A stretch of DNA of 64,000 nt from Serilophus lunatus (taxonomy: Eukaryota > Chordata > Aves > Passeriformes > Eurylaimidae). Below, one piece after another: positions 34,898 through 49,269 of this stretch; position 1 is the first letter of the stretch, and every line of letters starts with the position of its first letter. Location of the stretch: assembly GCA_013399895.1 (NCBI GenBank), contig VXBA01005361.1, positions 4,938 through 68,937 on the forward strand, in the 5' to 3' direction. Under the pieces are notes generated by a model. It saw only the letters and a list, made by a program, of their open reading frames with translations, ran no database searches and was not told where the DNA came from. Both the position numbers and the translations under genes were made by a program.

Positions 34898-37800
34898 GCA
34901 TTTCTGTCTTTGAAAGTAATGAAAATCTACCTCATTTATAGGGACAGCAGCATTTTTTTCTTGAGCAGCAGCAGCTTGTGCTCAATTCAACCTGTTAATG
35001 GCTTTTTTAAGCTTCTGCTGTTTCCCACATTTGCATACTTTACCACACTTTAATGTCTTTTTAAATTTAATTTTAATTTAAAATCCGCCCTGTAGATCCT
35101 TCTCCTTCTGTTCTTGGATGCCCCCACTAAAGTGTTTCCCCTCACCCATCCTCAGTCTGCAAACACTGCTGTTTCCTCCAGCCCTGATTGCATATAATCC
35201 CCATGACAGATCAGTTGCCTAACAGAAACAAATATTAAGAAAGCATTTAATGTATTGTTACTGTTCCTCTAATAACAAATGCAACTGCTGGAAACAAGGA
35301 GGGGAACTGTCACTTGGAACAGCAAGTTCTAAGCACCCAACATTTTGGGAGAGGGTCCAGTAACGTGCACAGTGCATTCCAAAATGGGCCCCCAGGCAAG
35401 ACTGGGTGATGCTCTTAGAGAGGTAAATTTGAACTCTTTTTCTTGGCTATTAACAAAAGTCTGGCCATCAGATCACACCTGCATTACAAACTCCATCTAA
35501 TCCTCCTGCAGCCGTGTCCAGACGGATGGATTCATACTGAGAGCTGTAAGTTCACACTTAGGGTGGTCTTTGAGATACTGCCATTCATTATTTTGTTTTC
35601 TGAAAATGCTGAAAGCCCTTTTCTTGTGCATACAGTGCAAATGGATGGCAAGATCCTCCTCCAAGAATCTCAGCACTGGGTGGGACTGAGCAAAGCAAAC
35701 CTCAGCTCTTCCAGCAAGGCTGTAACGCAGGAAAAGTCACTGACAAGTGTCTGCAGTGACATGAAACCATTGCAGCACTTGGGGACCCTGAAGACTTGGA
35801 AACAGTCTTGGCAACCACATCCCAGTATGGGTTGAAGGATGTATAACCTCATCAACTGCAGGGGCAGGGGCTGCATAAAAAAGTGAAATCTTAGATTTTT
35901 TCCAAGGCAGACTCAAAATTTTTTGTGCCTCAGGATTTCTTTGCTCAATACAGGGTAATTGTGTCCTGGCTACTTGACAGCTTTCATGGATGTGAAGGTG
36001 AGAAGGAAAAGAAAAAGAGAAGAGTGAGCTAGTTAAATATCTTTGCCAGGTTCTATGAATACATGATATTATTTAGCTATAGTAGCAGACTCCTTTAAAA
36101 TTTCATATACTGGGGAGAGAAAGAAGCCTTCTGTATATGACTGGAAAGAAGATACACGGTGTCATGCTATTGTGGAAATTATGATTTGTCTCATTTCTAT
36201 CTGGTCATCTAAAATTTATAGCCAGAGCCTGTAGAAGGAGCAGCATCTCCAGAGTTCGAGACATATCCCAGCCTGAAACATCTCTGCGGGAGATTAATGC
36301 CATTCTGAGCTCCCCCTCTGTAGAATGAGGCTAATTGGATGTTTGGCTTTTGGACAGACTTAAATTAAGTATTAGGAAATGAAGCCATAATATACATGCA
36401 CAGTTTTTGCCTTGTAAATAGTAACACAGCTAGAGGAGAGGACCTAGAAGGAACCTAGAAATTCATTCAGAAGCAGATGCTGGCCAGAAAAAAAAAATCT
36501 GAGACTTGTTGGTGTAACTTAAACATCCTTTTTTCCTACATAAACAAAGCCTTGCTTATTAGCCAAGCTACCTTCCCAGTGTCTTGTGCCATAGTTTTTT
36601 CTACAGCTTTTAGATCATCAATGTCCATTAACTCCTGAACTATTGGAGAGAATGTGAAAAAAAATAAAAAATTACTTCTCTAAAAGGAAAAGAATGTTAT
36701 GAAAACAAACTGTGGCTTTTTAGGACTTTTTGCAATTTCCTGAGGCTTTTTCTTGAACTGGGGAACATCAAGTCCTCACTCTCCAGCAATTCGTGGGAAC
36801 AGGAGACTGTGCATGAGAGACTGGTCAGTGTGGGTCTGTCAGAGAGGGACAGACAGATTAATCCAATTGCCTGGTTTCAAAATGTCTTTCGAAAGAGCTG
36901 CTGCCTCCAAAGCACAGCCTGGATGGGAGGGAGGATTGTGAGCCAGTGCTGGCACACAGGGATTTGAAAGGCCACCAAGAAATACCAGTGTGAGTGTGCT
37001 GGGGGCTGCTTCACTGCTGGCTGGGAAGGATGGCTTCCCTCACCAAGGAATAGGCTCTTCCTTCGGAGAGAACTGAAATAAGGTGGTTTTCTTGTGGTAT
37101 TTCCCAGTTCTCCTTCCTTGTCTCCTCCAGGCATCTAAGGGCTGTGCCATGACAGTCAGGGCCAGGTCAGAACAGTGGTGGTGAGAGCCAGTTGTCAGCC
37201 AAACAGATGTTCTGGCTACCAAGCACTGCCTGCCTTTTTTAGCAACAGCGCCATAACAGTGTTGTGCATTGGGATCACAATTTGCTTTATCCATATCTTC
37301 ACATTACATGGCCTTTTATTCCAGTTTGCAAGAGCACATCCTTGTATGGTAAAACTCCACATTTCTGGCTGCTGGACCTCATCGTGTTGGCTCCAGACAG
37401 ACACTCATTCCAATACCTCAAGATCAGGTTGAATTAAAAAATTCTGCTCCAGAATGCTTAAGTGTCTGTGATGTGATTTAATATTCTAGGTGTACTGTGC
37501 TTGGAACTACCCTACTCATGAAGCAAATAGCTCACCCCAGCTGGTGTGATTTCTCAGTTTGACAGCAAAGTATTCAAAAATACTTTTTCATCCATTTTTG
37601 CACCATAATAGTTTCACCTTTTACTAAATGAATGTTACATTCAGTTGTGCAGGGTCATGTCATGGCACATCCACTGCTTTCCTCATATTCACAGGTCAAT
37701 TACTCTGTCAAAAAGGAAATTAAATTAATGTGACATGATTCTACTCTTGACAGAAATACTTATTACATATTGGCTGGATACTCTAAGATGGATCAGTTAC

Positions 37801-40800
37801 CCAAACAAATCAGTGACTAATTTGAAACTAGACTAATCTGTAATTCTCTTAGCCCCTTCTTTTTCCTTTAAGAAGATAAAAAAATAGAAGAAAGAAATCT
37901 GTCCTTCTGAAGTCCTTTGAGGCCTCACTTTTTCATGATCCATGAGTTCTTAAAGATAATCATTTAATGGTTCAGATTGTTTCAGCTATTTCCTTAAATA
38001 CTCCAGGGTAAATTTCCTTGCAGCTTGCTCATTTGAATGTATCTAGCCCAGCTGAACATATTTAACCTGTTCTCTTCCTACTCTCTATTCTCCAGTTTGT
38101 GGCTAATTTTAATTATTCTGAGCATCTGCTGGGAATGAACCTTTTACTGTGAAGACATAAGCAAAGAAGCTGTTGAACAATTAATATTTACTCTTCTCTT
38201 ACTTCCTCATCTTCCCTTGGTTGCTCTGTGATTTCTCTCTTTTTGTGTATTTTAACATACAGAATCTTTTCTCATCTCCCTTAATGCTTCTTGCAAACTG
38301 TAGTTTTCTACTTTACTATTATAACACCAATGGATGTTTCCCATCATGAGTGGCTTTAATAAATCTGCACAAACAGAAGGGAAACACTTGATTTCAAAGT
38401 CGATGGGTAGTGGGGAAAAAGCTGCCCTGTCAAAGCCAGTTCCATTCCCTAGCCCAGAAACTGGATGCTTTACATTGGTTAGAGAACATAGACATCACTA
38501 GATACTTCTATTTGGATTTATTATTTATTATCCAGACACTCCTGCTCTTCTACAAGGTATGAGGAAATAACACACAAAACCACGTGGACGGAAAAAAAAG
38601 GGGGAAAAAGTAAAAGAGTTGCTCACTGACAAGTGAACACACAATTGGGAAAAGAAATTTTAAAGGAAATTTTAAAGGTTAGCTTTCTTGTTTGTAAACT
38701 AAAATATTTCTGGTAGTGATTTATAATGGGTTTTTCCTTGGAAAAAGAAACATTTCCAGCAATACTGCAGAAGGCTCTGTAAGAAGGGGACTAAGAGTGA
38801 GGCTTAGTATGGAACTGGAAAATCCCTTACCTGTAACCCCCTGTTCCAGCCTCCCCCTTCAGTAAAACGGATCTGGCTGGGCCTGATATAAAACATTGGA
38901 AACAATTTGCTGGGAGACCCCTCCTGGACTAACCCTGCCCATTGTTCTGGTCATGCACAGCGTTGTAAACCCAGAGAGCTGAGAAGGGTCTGAGCAGAGC
39001 AACGTGTTTCCTTTGCTAAAGGTGCAATTTGGAGGCTGAGATTTTATCTTTGAAACCACATTTGAAAGACATATTAAAATGCCCAATAAAACATGTTGGA
39101 TTCTTAATCCATTGAGCAATTACTCATTTCAAATTAGGGCAGCAGCATTAAAACGCAGCTGGGGTAATTTCTAAGAAAATCAGGAGATACGATCATATGA
39201 CAACATTCTTGTGCCCTGCAGTCCTAACATATGCAAAATGCCTCCTGAGCTCGAGGAGGTCTAAGCACGGTGGGACAGGCTTTATTTTGAACAAGAAGTT
39301 CTTTACCATGCAGCCATCAAAGTGAAATTTTATTCCTCTGGCTGTCAGGCAGAATGTACCCACTGCCTGTGATTTAAGGCTCACCAGGCATGCCAAGAAT
39401 ATATGAGCTTAACCTTGGCAGTAGAAATTGTGTTTGTGTAACAACAAGCTTTAAAACCCTCTTAAGAAACATTGTCTGATCTGTAGCATGGGACTCATTC
39501 ATTTTGTTGTTGTTGTTGTCATTTTGCTGAAAACAAGCAAAAAAAAATGTACAAGACAGTTCTTCAGAAATCTGTAGGGTACTTTGGAATGTCTTAAAAA
39601 GAAACCCCAACAAACACCACAGCAAATTGGGTAACAGATCCATCTCCTACTTATTGAAGGCTTGTTTATACTGTAAAGGAGAATATTTGTTCTAAGTGTC
39701 TCCTAGACACGCTACTGTCCCTACACTGTCTCACAGTGTGAATTGCACAAGAATTTCAAAACCAATGCCTAACATTAGGCCCTTAAATCTATATTTAAGT
39801 GTGCAGAATCCAGTTGCCTGTTGCTCAGCACTTCTGGATATCAGGCTTTATATTCATTTGGCTAAATGCAGATCAGAGGAAGAACGAGCGAGGGACAGGG
39901 AGAGGCCAATGAATTGAACCTGCAGTATGAGGGACAAAGGTTTCAAGTCCCTGCCCTGCTCTCCAGGTGAGAACTGTAACTGTCCATGTCTATTTATTTG
40001 TACAAATAGAAGAGGTCCATCAGAAAGTAAAAATGGCAGAGGAACTGCCTGCACTACATTCCAGCACTGCAGCTCAAGGATAAGAGTCTAAAGTGGGTTT
40101 TCACAAGAGGCTTTCTTGATTTAGTCATGGAAGTTTTGAATTGTCTCATTTTGGTCCCAGTGCAGATGAGAAACTCATTTTGTGGATTGCATTTTATTTG
40201 CTTTTTCAGAAGTGCACCCTGGTTTTCACACTCAGCAGGAAAATGGCGAGGAAGAAAGCGAGCTCTCACTTCTCCCCCAGTCAGAGCTGTTGGAGAAGTT
40301 TGCTGCCCCATGGAATTGGCAAGATGCTCCTTCCCGAGCTGCCTCAAGGTTGCCAGTGACGCCGGGAGAGCTGCTGAGGGCAGGGCCAGCTGGGCCTGCA
40401 CGGCTCCCAGCCCCTGGCACAGTGGTTTTGGGGGAAGGAAGTGCTATTATAACCTGTATCCTCAGCCCCTTGGCTGCTCACCAAAGTGCCATAACTCTGA
40501 GCAGGACAGACACTCACAGCCAGCAAGGGCACGGCCCGGATGCAGGGGACAGGAACTGGGGACAATGGGAAGAATCTGGGGTGCAGCAGGAGCCACAGGC
40601 TGTCCTGTGGCCTGCGCTGCCAGCAGCTCCTTGGGCAGCTGCTCCTCCATGGCATGACATGAACTGGGCAAACCAGTCAGACACTTTCCTTGGGACAGCA
40701 ACTCCTCTTTCCCTCTTATTTGAATAATGGCAACAACCGAATATTAATGTTCCTGCAAGTGGAAGTTGGAGTTGGTACAGAAAAAAATTTCTGAGCCACT

Positions 40801-41649
40801 GATAGTAGGGCCTGGCCCAGGATGGGAGTGCTGCCAGGAGATTCCCACTGTGCTCATTACTGAGCACGGCTCTGTTGCTTTTAGGGGGGCAGTAAAGGCA
40901 CTGACAATCCATTTTCCTTATTTTCAATGCCTGATTTATTCTTAAAAATGCTTCGCAGTTACTGCTTCTCAGACATCCTTTCTGCCTGTTTGGGACAGTT
41001 ATCCCCAGTGTTCCATGTCGGATGGAATCCTGCTCACTTTGGGTACTAACAGCACCCAGAGAGCACCCAGACTCCTTATTCTGACAGTGTGGTGGGAATA
41101 CCACTTGGGAGTGCCTGCTCTGGGTTGTGATGCAGCGCTGCACACGATACCAAAAATCAGCATCGACATTAAAGATGCTTCTGACACAACTGGAGGTCTG
41201 CGCTCCCAACCGACCCTGCCCTGCTCGCACAGTTCCTGTTTCTTTATACATGACTGAAGGGTGAGTGGTGATGGTCAAACTCATTCACATATCATTCTCT
41301 GGAGGCCAATTCTACAAGTAGAAGTAGATTCAAAGGCTGCTAACTTGAAATCCTGTCTGACTGAGAGCATCATGAACACTTCACTTGTGTCACTTACAAC
41401 ACAAATGGGATTTTTCTCTAAACATGAACAGCCACTACATTCCAGGCTTGATCCCAGAGTTGGAGATCTTTCCTTGGATCCAGAAGGCTGTCAGTGAACA
41501 TCTGGGTTAATTGCATTCCAGGCTGGGTGTTAGTTAACATGTGCAGCTTTATTGTGTACAAACGGAAGTGTGGCGAGGAGCAAACACAGATGAAAGGCCA
41601 CATCTAAGCCTTTTACAGCCCACTGTTCCCTCCCTCCCAATATATCCCT

Positions 41650-41722
41650 GCCCATGGCAGGGGGCTTGGAACTAGGTGTTCTTTAAGGCTCCTTCCAACC
41701 CAACACTTCCTATGATATGTTT
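41650..41722 (+). mobile_element. CR1 LINE 3'-end relic
   Basis: CCCATGGCAGGGGGCTTGGA followed by ACTAGGTGTTCTTTAAGG, CTCCTTCCAACCCAACAC and CCTATGAT reproduces the last ~70 bases of CR1. The rest of the element is missing or too diverged to see. Confidence 0.8.
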
Positions 41723-44700
41723 TAAGTTGTATAATTCTTAGGAATGACAACATCTTGTGGTACCACGAGGTAGAAATACACTTCACTTATATTGTGCCTG
41801 GCACCTCCCAATCTTCTACAAAGAGCAAATTAAAAGTTATGCCTTTGGGGAACCAGAAGTAGCTTACATCAGAAAGTACCCTCTTTGTGAGTACAGAATT
41901 TTTATTGCTGGGTGCCAAAGTACCCCCTTCAGAACTCAGGCTATCCAAATAACTCCTACATATCACCTTTGCAGCTCTGCCATGTTTGCAAAACCCATTT
42001 TTTAGTATGATTTCATCCCCTGTGATTTCATTTTGGTATGATGCCATTGCCTCTAAGGACATTATGCCAGCTGTGAATTATACCTGCAAGCAGACTCTGC
42101 TCCTTTGCATTACAATGGTAAATGCAATGATCACTCAGAAATGAAGATAAAGAACTCCCAGGGTCTTACTTTTCCATTACCCTCCTACATTTTAATCTCT
42201 CTCAATAACAGCTGGAAAAGTAAAAAGTATATTAATTTGCTCCTAATTTAATATGCTTTAATAAGTGGAAGAAACCTGTTTCTGATTGTCATTTGCATTA
42301 TCTTTTTCCACTGAACTGCAAGTGCAAACTTAATAACTTAATTGCAAAGAAAAAACACCTTGGAAGTCAAATCTTCCTTGGATCTGGCTTTATTAGTACT
42401 GCTTGCATTTTATTGTAAAAATGCAGAGACTACAAATACCAAATATTTGTACTTAAACTGTACACTAAGAGTCCAGAAGCAGAAACTGCATCACACTGGA
42501 TCTGATCTGTAAAAGCACAGCTGGTATGAGTTTGCTTGCCTAACAGTCTAGAATTAATCACATTAAAATGTGAAAACTAAAGAAAAAGGAAGTATTAAAG
42601 ATGTGTGAACTGTTCAGCTAAACAGCTCCTAGGTATTTTGATTAAAGTTCAGCTAAGAGACATCAAGTATAACATAATCTGGATTCTGACACACTGCAAT
42701 GAGACTATTCCTTGCACATTAGGATGGATTATTGGATTGGGCTCATCCTAATCCACTTCTGATTGCAGGACTCTGATCATTCCCTTTGATTTATTCTGGT
42801 TTGAGGCTGAACTGTGAAAGAATTTAGTAAGACTGTGTCCTTTCTAGAAGGACCTCTGCAAACAGCCACAAATTTGAGCAGCTTGGAAGGTCTGGGTGTG
42901 TTTGCACAGAGGTTTGGAGCTCTACCTATAGATTAGTGCCCTTGGTCTTGGTTCTGTGTCATGTACAGAAAAAGATGGAAACCCAGCAACCAAAGGAGAA
43001 CAAGGAGAACAAGGAGACCCAGCAACTCAAGGAGAACAACTGATGTGGAGAGATTTCATTGAGCAGTTCATGATACTTTCCTGTTATTAAATCCTTTTTT
43101 TGGTCTAGAACCCAAACTTTGCCCTTGCTATGGGAGCCACCTCCTTGACTCTGCTGCGGTTTTTCATCCAATATAACGGGAAGAAGAAGAGGGGTCTCCC
43201 TTGCCAGCAGATGTCCACCAAGAAGATTTTACTAAGTGATCAATTGCAAAATCCCTCCCTGCAATCCTTTTTAAAATCCAAAGCCCTCTGTTCCTCCTCC
43301 CACCCCAGCTTAGTTGCAAAGACTTACATACAAAATTATTACTGTAATGTTTTATAGTCACTGGGAAAAAAAAAAATCCATTTGGTCTTACAGAATGATG
43401 TGAAATGAATCTCTGGCCTCAAAAGAAAAAAAAAAAAAGTCTATTAAAAGTAACTCTTTTTCCTCCCTCCTCCCTCTCCCAGGCCCCTTTTGCTCCCCTC
43501 CCCCAACAATAAAGGATGTTTTGGAACAGCCTTTTCAGGAAACATTTCCACAGCAAAATGCAGCATCATTTATAATATTTAAAGTTACATTTTTGTTGAG
43601 ATGGCTTGGCAGGCTTTGCTTGCAAATCTGGCAGGATATGGCCAGCTGAGAGTTCGCACTAACAAACTGAGGATATGCTGACACAACAGAATGCTTTAAT
43701 CATCATTGCAGCAAGCAGGACAAGATCTTCTCCTGCACTGCCAGCTCTTCCCAGTGTGAGAACCAATGGAGCTGCGTATTCCTCCTTCCCTCCCCTGCCT
43801 CTGGAGAGTACAGTTTTCCCTTGCTGTCTCCACTGAACTAAAAAAACCTCGTTGGGTAACAGCATATAATAAAATGAGCAATGGATATTCCTCTTGGCCA
43901 ATGCTGTTATGAAAATGCTACCCATTCCCAACACAATAAGGAAGCTTAATAATTAAAAAGAAAGTCCTTAAACAATATGCGTCTCAATAGAAGGGCCATT
44001 TTCACTTGCAGCTAAAGCTCTTTTTTGGCTTCACCCTTTTCTAAAGCAGGGCTGAAAGCTACATCCAGTTAGGAAAAACCTAATTAGAAACTTGTCCCAT
44101 TTGAGAGTTGGGAACTGATCTTAGCCATTTGCATAAACCTATTGAAGCAAATTAATTTCACATTTAAAAGAAGCCCTGAGGAATTTAACCCTGCAAATCT
44201 AAGAGTTAATGCCTTGAGTAATGCTTGCCCAGAGTAATACCTGTCCAGAGAATTCCCACTATAGGGTCTGGCTAAGCCAGAGTATGTTCTTGCAATATCT
44301 TAGCACAGGATTTGGTACATCAAACAATAGAGTCTGTGTTGTAAAAGACACTGTGAATTGAACTAACCATTCCTAATTTGGGAGCATAACAATGTACAGA
44401 CACTGTTTACTGGTGCTGTTACACCAAAACTTCTTACAAAAACAAAGGCTGTTGTGAAGGAGAAAGGTAAAAACCTGTAAGACCTTGTCTGTGGATCCTG
44501 AACAGGACAGGAAAAATTCACTTACAGCTTTCTCCCTTTGCCTTGTCTTGGTGTGTAAGACCCTTGGGACAGTGCTGGTGTCTGTAAGGCCAAGCTCAGC
44601 AGGACCCTCTAATCTGGTTTAGAAACTTTAGGTGCCTTGCAGATAAATCAGGATATGTTTCCAAGATTACACGCTGTGTGTGTTGGGAAGAAGAGTTGAT

Positions 44701-47700
44701 ATCTTTGCAAAGTGTGCAGCTTTCATACAGAACATGAAGGTCCCGAGACTGGGATATTCTGTGGAGTCCTTGAAGCTGAGGGTGAGTTTGCCAGGTCTGA
44801 TGAATGAGCAGACTTAGTGAAACTACGCTGTCTCCATGCCCTGAGCTGCAGTTGCTCATCTCCAGCTCAGCTCTGGGGCTTGAGGAGATGTACATTTAAC
44901 AGCTCCTATAAGGGAACTGATCAATATCAGCCGAACTGATATTCTTGAAAGCAGGAGTGTGGCAAAAGAGGACCGATGAGATGGGTCAGAGGCAATGCAG
45001 GCTGGTCAGAAGCAAAAATACTTCTATTTAAACGGTCTTTTTGTACTGGAAAACAAGAGGGATGCATTTTGAGGCAACTCTCAATGTGTGAGGAAAAGGT
45101 AACAAACAGCAGTTAGTTTTTACTGTCTGGAATTCTTCCACCCACAATGGTTTCTGATTGGGAGCTGAACTCCAACTGACTGTTATGGATGTTCTTGCTT
45201 AGGTGCACATGCACATATATAACAATATTATATTGCATCTAAAGTTTTGGAATAATTTCCTTCTTTGTTTTGCTGTTGGGTCAGTCATTGACTCCTGATT
45301 GTTTACTCAAAGCCACTGAAGATGTGCTGCCTCACCGTTTTAATTTCATATATCCATACCCTGCATATCAAAATGAAAATCTAGAAGTTCACAAATTGTT
45401 TTTCCTACAGTCATTGTTTTCAGGGCTAGGTAGTGCTGATAAGAGTGAAGGTATATTGCTTATATTCACATATTGGAGACACCCCTGTGCAGCTGGCACT
45501 ACCACTGGCAAGGCTGTTGGAATGGGATTTATGATGAGGCACATCATTTTCTCCAATGCCTGGATGAAAACCTGAAGCATTTGGCACATGACTGAGCTGC
45601 TGATGCAGGAGGCCTGGGGGTTTCTCCCTCCTTTTTGTTTTCCTTCTCCTATAAATCTCTAACTGAAGCTTGGTATTGCTTGTGTTTACAAAGTTGTTGT
45701 TACACCCATTTAAGGGTGAGACATTATCTCTTATTTGAAAGGAAAAAAGTCTCATTAAAACATACTCAGGAGGGAGTTCACAGTTGCAAATCAAACATTA
45801 AATCCTGATCTCCCAGGGCTTAACTGTACCCACAGTGACTGAAAGGCAGAGCGTGTGTGCTGAAGGGACAGGGCAGGGCAGGCCCGTGGCACCTCTGAGG
45901 TCTGTGACACAAGTTGTAACAGCAGGAATTCCATTTTCTAGGACTGACTGTCTCAGGAAAAGTGATGTAGGGAACGCACAGCCCAAACAAAGTGGTTAAT
46001 TACCTGCACTGGGGGATAAACAGTTTTTCATCAGTTATGGAAACTGTGGTTAAAATGGTCTCAGCTGCCTCTTGTATAACAATGGTGGTGCTGAAAATGT
46101 TTTTCTCTCCTCTAAATATTCAGTTTAGGCTGCTCACAGCAATATTTCCTGTAGGAATGGTCTCCAATGAACTTGCTGGAAGAAAGTAATTTTTCCTGTT
46201 AAACAAGGACCTTTGAGCTTCTGCAAGAAATGTGTTGGTGCCTGACATGGTGGGGGAAGCAGGCAAGTGGCTGCTGGATGTGTGCACAAAATGACTTTCT
46301 CTGGACACGATTTATCTCCAGCATTTTTCTACTGAAAAAGCAGACGAGTGTAAAACACAAGGCAGAACCACAGCTGAGAAGCTCCAAAGCCTGTGGGAAT
46401 GTTCCAGTATCCCACATCATCCCTGAAGATCTTATGATGTAGTGAACAGATGACTAAGGAACGACAAGCAAACTGAAGTTCTTCAAGGGCAGGCATATAC
46501 CAGCTGACTGCTTCTATTTCTGAGTTGTTAAATGTTTTTAGTAGCACTGAAGATCAAAAACCAAATTGTTCATTTATGGCATAGTCCATTCTAACCAAAA
46601 CTCCAGAGAGTCTGAAAGTATTACAACCTACTTATGAACTCCCATTAGCAACTTTTTTGTTTTTAATAAATAAAGTCCCATAGAAACAGAAAGTATTTAC
46701 AATTAGACCAAAATTCGGAATATAATTCACAAGAGAAAATGCTATTTTTCAAAAAAAGTTTTCATATCCTCATAACAGTCATTTGTTCTAAATCAGTACA
46801 TAGAAATTGTCCATTAAATGAACATTTTTCCCTTAAGACCCATTCTTGTAGAGAAATATTTTAGGCAAAACTTCTTAACCATGATGTAACCATTGAGAAT
46901 CAGAACATTTCAGTGATTAGTAGCTCACATAAAAAATTAACACTTTCCATGGCTTGAGGAAAACATGATGAATAACTATCAACATGTAAGAGAAGATAGG
47001 ATGTAGGGAGAACAATATATTTTATTAGAGCAGCTTATACAGTTGAAAGAAAAGCATAGGCTTCTGGGCACTGAGTCCCTTCATCCCCAGAAAGGATAAC
47101 ACCTGTTCCTGCAAAACTGACTTCTCTTTCATCCTTGGGCTGTTGTGGCTACGATTCCCCCACCATTCTCAAAATACAGAGATTGTTGGACTGAATGGCT
47201 TCAACACTGTCACTGCTAAACTGCCAGTTTCAAAAAGATCACCCCTTGCAATATCTGAATTAAGCTATTTGGGTTAATGTGCTTCTGGGTTACACAGAAT
47301 TTTTTCTCCTGTATAAAAGTACTGAACTCAACTTCAGTGTCGGAGCATCTCTTCCACTGTCCTTTCCAAGTGATTGTTAATATTACTTATGTAAGATTAT
47401 GGCTTAGAATTCTTTTTTTTTTTAACTACTTCTGAACTTCCATTTCCAGTGAAGTCAATGGGAAATGGGGTTGTATAAGAAATGCAGACTCAGATGAATA
47501 GGTTTTGCTGGATGTTTTATTACAGGAGTTCAGTGTTGGAGCTGTGGTCCAGCTCTGTGCCAGTTCCTCTTTGGTACGTTCTCCTCTGGGAGGGGGTGAC
47601 CTCTGCAATTTGATAGAGGTTCTCCCACTAAGTGAGAGATGGCAACTTTTCGAATGTCCAGTGGAAAACAAAACAAGAGGAGAGAGAATATTTTCTTTTG

Positions 47701-49269
47701 AACTGTAACAGCCATGAGTGAATGTGCATGGAATTCCTGTCAGAATCCCATGCTCAGATGGCACAACTTGAACTGTGCAGAAAACATGCAACCCTGACCA
47801 TTAACACACCAGATTCCATTTGTTTCAGGGCAATCATTTCTGATTTACCTGGAATGATCTCACTACAAACCCAGTGAGCTCAAAGCTGTTCACTTCAGCC
47901 TCACAGTGACTTCATCTCAGTGCAATTTCACCTGGGGGCTTTAAAACTTGAGGCTGAATGATCCAATTCTCCAAACTTCCTGGTGGGCACAACACTTACT
48001 ACTGACCATAGGCCCAGTTACCTGAAATAAGGAATAGGAAACTTTTCCAGATGTAGAAGGCATGAGCTGAAGGATTTTTTTTAATATTTACTTCTCTCAG
48101 CTTCTTTCTTGCATAATTGGCATGAACTTAGATATTTTCAAGGTCCACATTGGGAGTAAAGCCAGTTTATACTCCCTGAGGATCCTACTCACAGACACCT
48201 ACATTACATCTTTGCCCACTTATGTATCAACACTCTACTTGTCCCACTGAGTTTAAGGCACAATTTTTGCTACATAAATAAAATATGGACATGGGGAGGA
48301 AACCAAGGATATTCAGCTGAGGACCACTGCTTGTTTTGATATAGAAGTTACAATCAGTGGCTCTTTTCCCCAAAATTCCCTCTTTTGTTCCACCAGTGTG
48401 GATCACACCTGCTTGACTTTGGGGGTCACATTCCCAAACTATAAAATGTGGGCAGGCAAAAGGAGAGTCTCAGGGAATCTCACATCAGTACCGAGAACAC
48501 TCAAAAAAGAGGGTGTAAGTAAATATACCTTCTGATAAAATTATTCACTGTCCTGTGTTTTGCTCCCAGTGGAATTCTTAGGTGACATTAGAGGGCAACA
48601 TATATAAGAAAAGTCACAATCCCAAGAGCAGTGGATATCTCCCAGCATTCTTGTTCCCAGTGATAAATGATAGCTCAAGTCAAACTAATGTTGCTGGGTT
48701 TCCAAAACAGTGAATTCAAACCTTTTGTTTTGGAGGAGTAGTATTATTCCAGTTTTCTGTTATATTTTTCACTATGTTGCTCAATGATAGTTCATCAAAT
48801 AATTTGGGAAGGTCTCAGGCCAAGAGGTTTGTACCACCCTATTCCAACTCAGCAGCGCATATTCCTTAATTAATTCTTGAAATGGCACCTTGTTTTTGGG
48901 TTTGCCCACAAAGGATGGGCCTAATTCTTATTTACACCAAGCCCTCTTTGCAGAGCTCTGTCAGTGTCGAGGCATATTATGGAAGGCACAAATACTGTTA
49001 GACCTGACACTTCTAACTTTGGCCTTTTCGGCTTTCATAGGAAGTTACACTAATCTGTGATTCAATTTTATTTTGCTGCTGCCTTGGGAGCACAAAATTG
49101 AATGTAATACTTGAAACGTTTCCCCAGAAATGTTCAAGGAGAAAGATTTTTATTTAGTTGAAAATTTAACTGCATGCTTAACCAACTTGAGTGAAGCATC
49201 AATCAGACCGGACAAGCAATTTTAAGAAATAAGATAGTTAAAAAATTAATTCTGAAAATACTGCCAACA
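41723..49269. other. Intergenic region downstream of PPARG, no gene recognised
   Basis: About 7.5 kb beyond the PPARG 3' end. There are only short open frames and A-rich runs near 43362-43373 and 43423-43438. I see no exon or RNA gene. Confidence 0.5.
42981..43040. repeat. Short purine-rich tandem repeat
   Basis: ACCCAGCAAC occurs at 42981 and 43017, with several AAGGAGAAC units between and after. The 36-bp outer period contains a 9-bp inner period. Confidence 0.8.

Larger units (their letters stand above)
28793..40126. other. Intergenic region, no gene recognised
   Basis: Unique AT-rich sequence with only short open frames. The longest, 159 codons at 33058-33537 on the plus strand, has no recognisable domain. 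A GT-rich low-complexity stretch lies at about 32925-32975 and a GTT/TTG run at 39503-39519. Confidence 0.5.

Noticed and set aside
44983..44995. DR1-like GGGTCAGAGGCAA, a possible PPAR response element
   Set aside because: The second half-site is a poor match, and such 13-mers are expected by chance in 64 kb.
47090..47215. Possible CR1 fragment (TTGTTGGACTGAATGGCTTC)
   Set aside because: The likeness is too short and there is no neighbouring CR1 consensus to support it.
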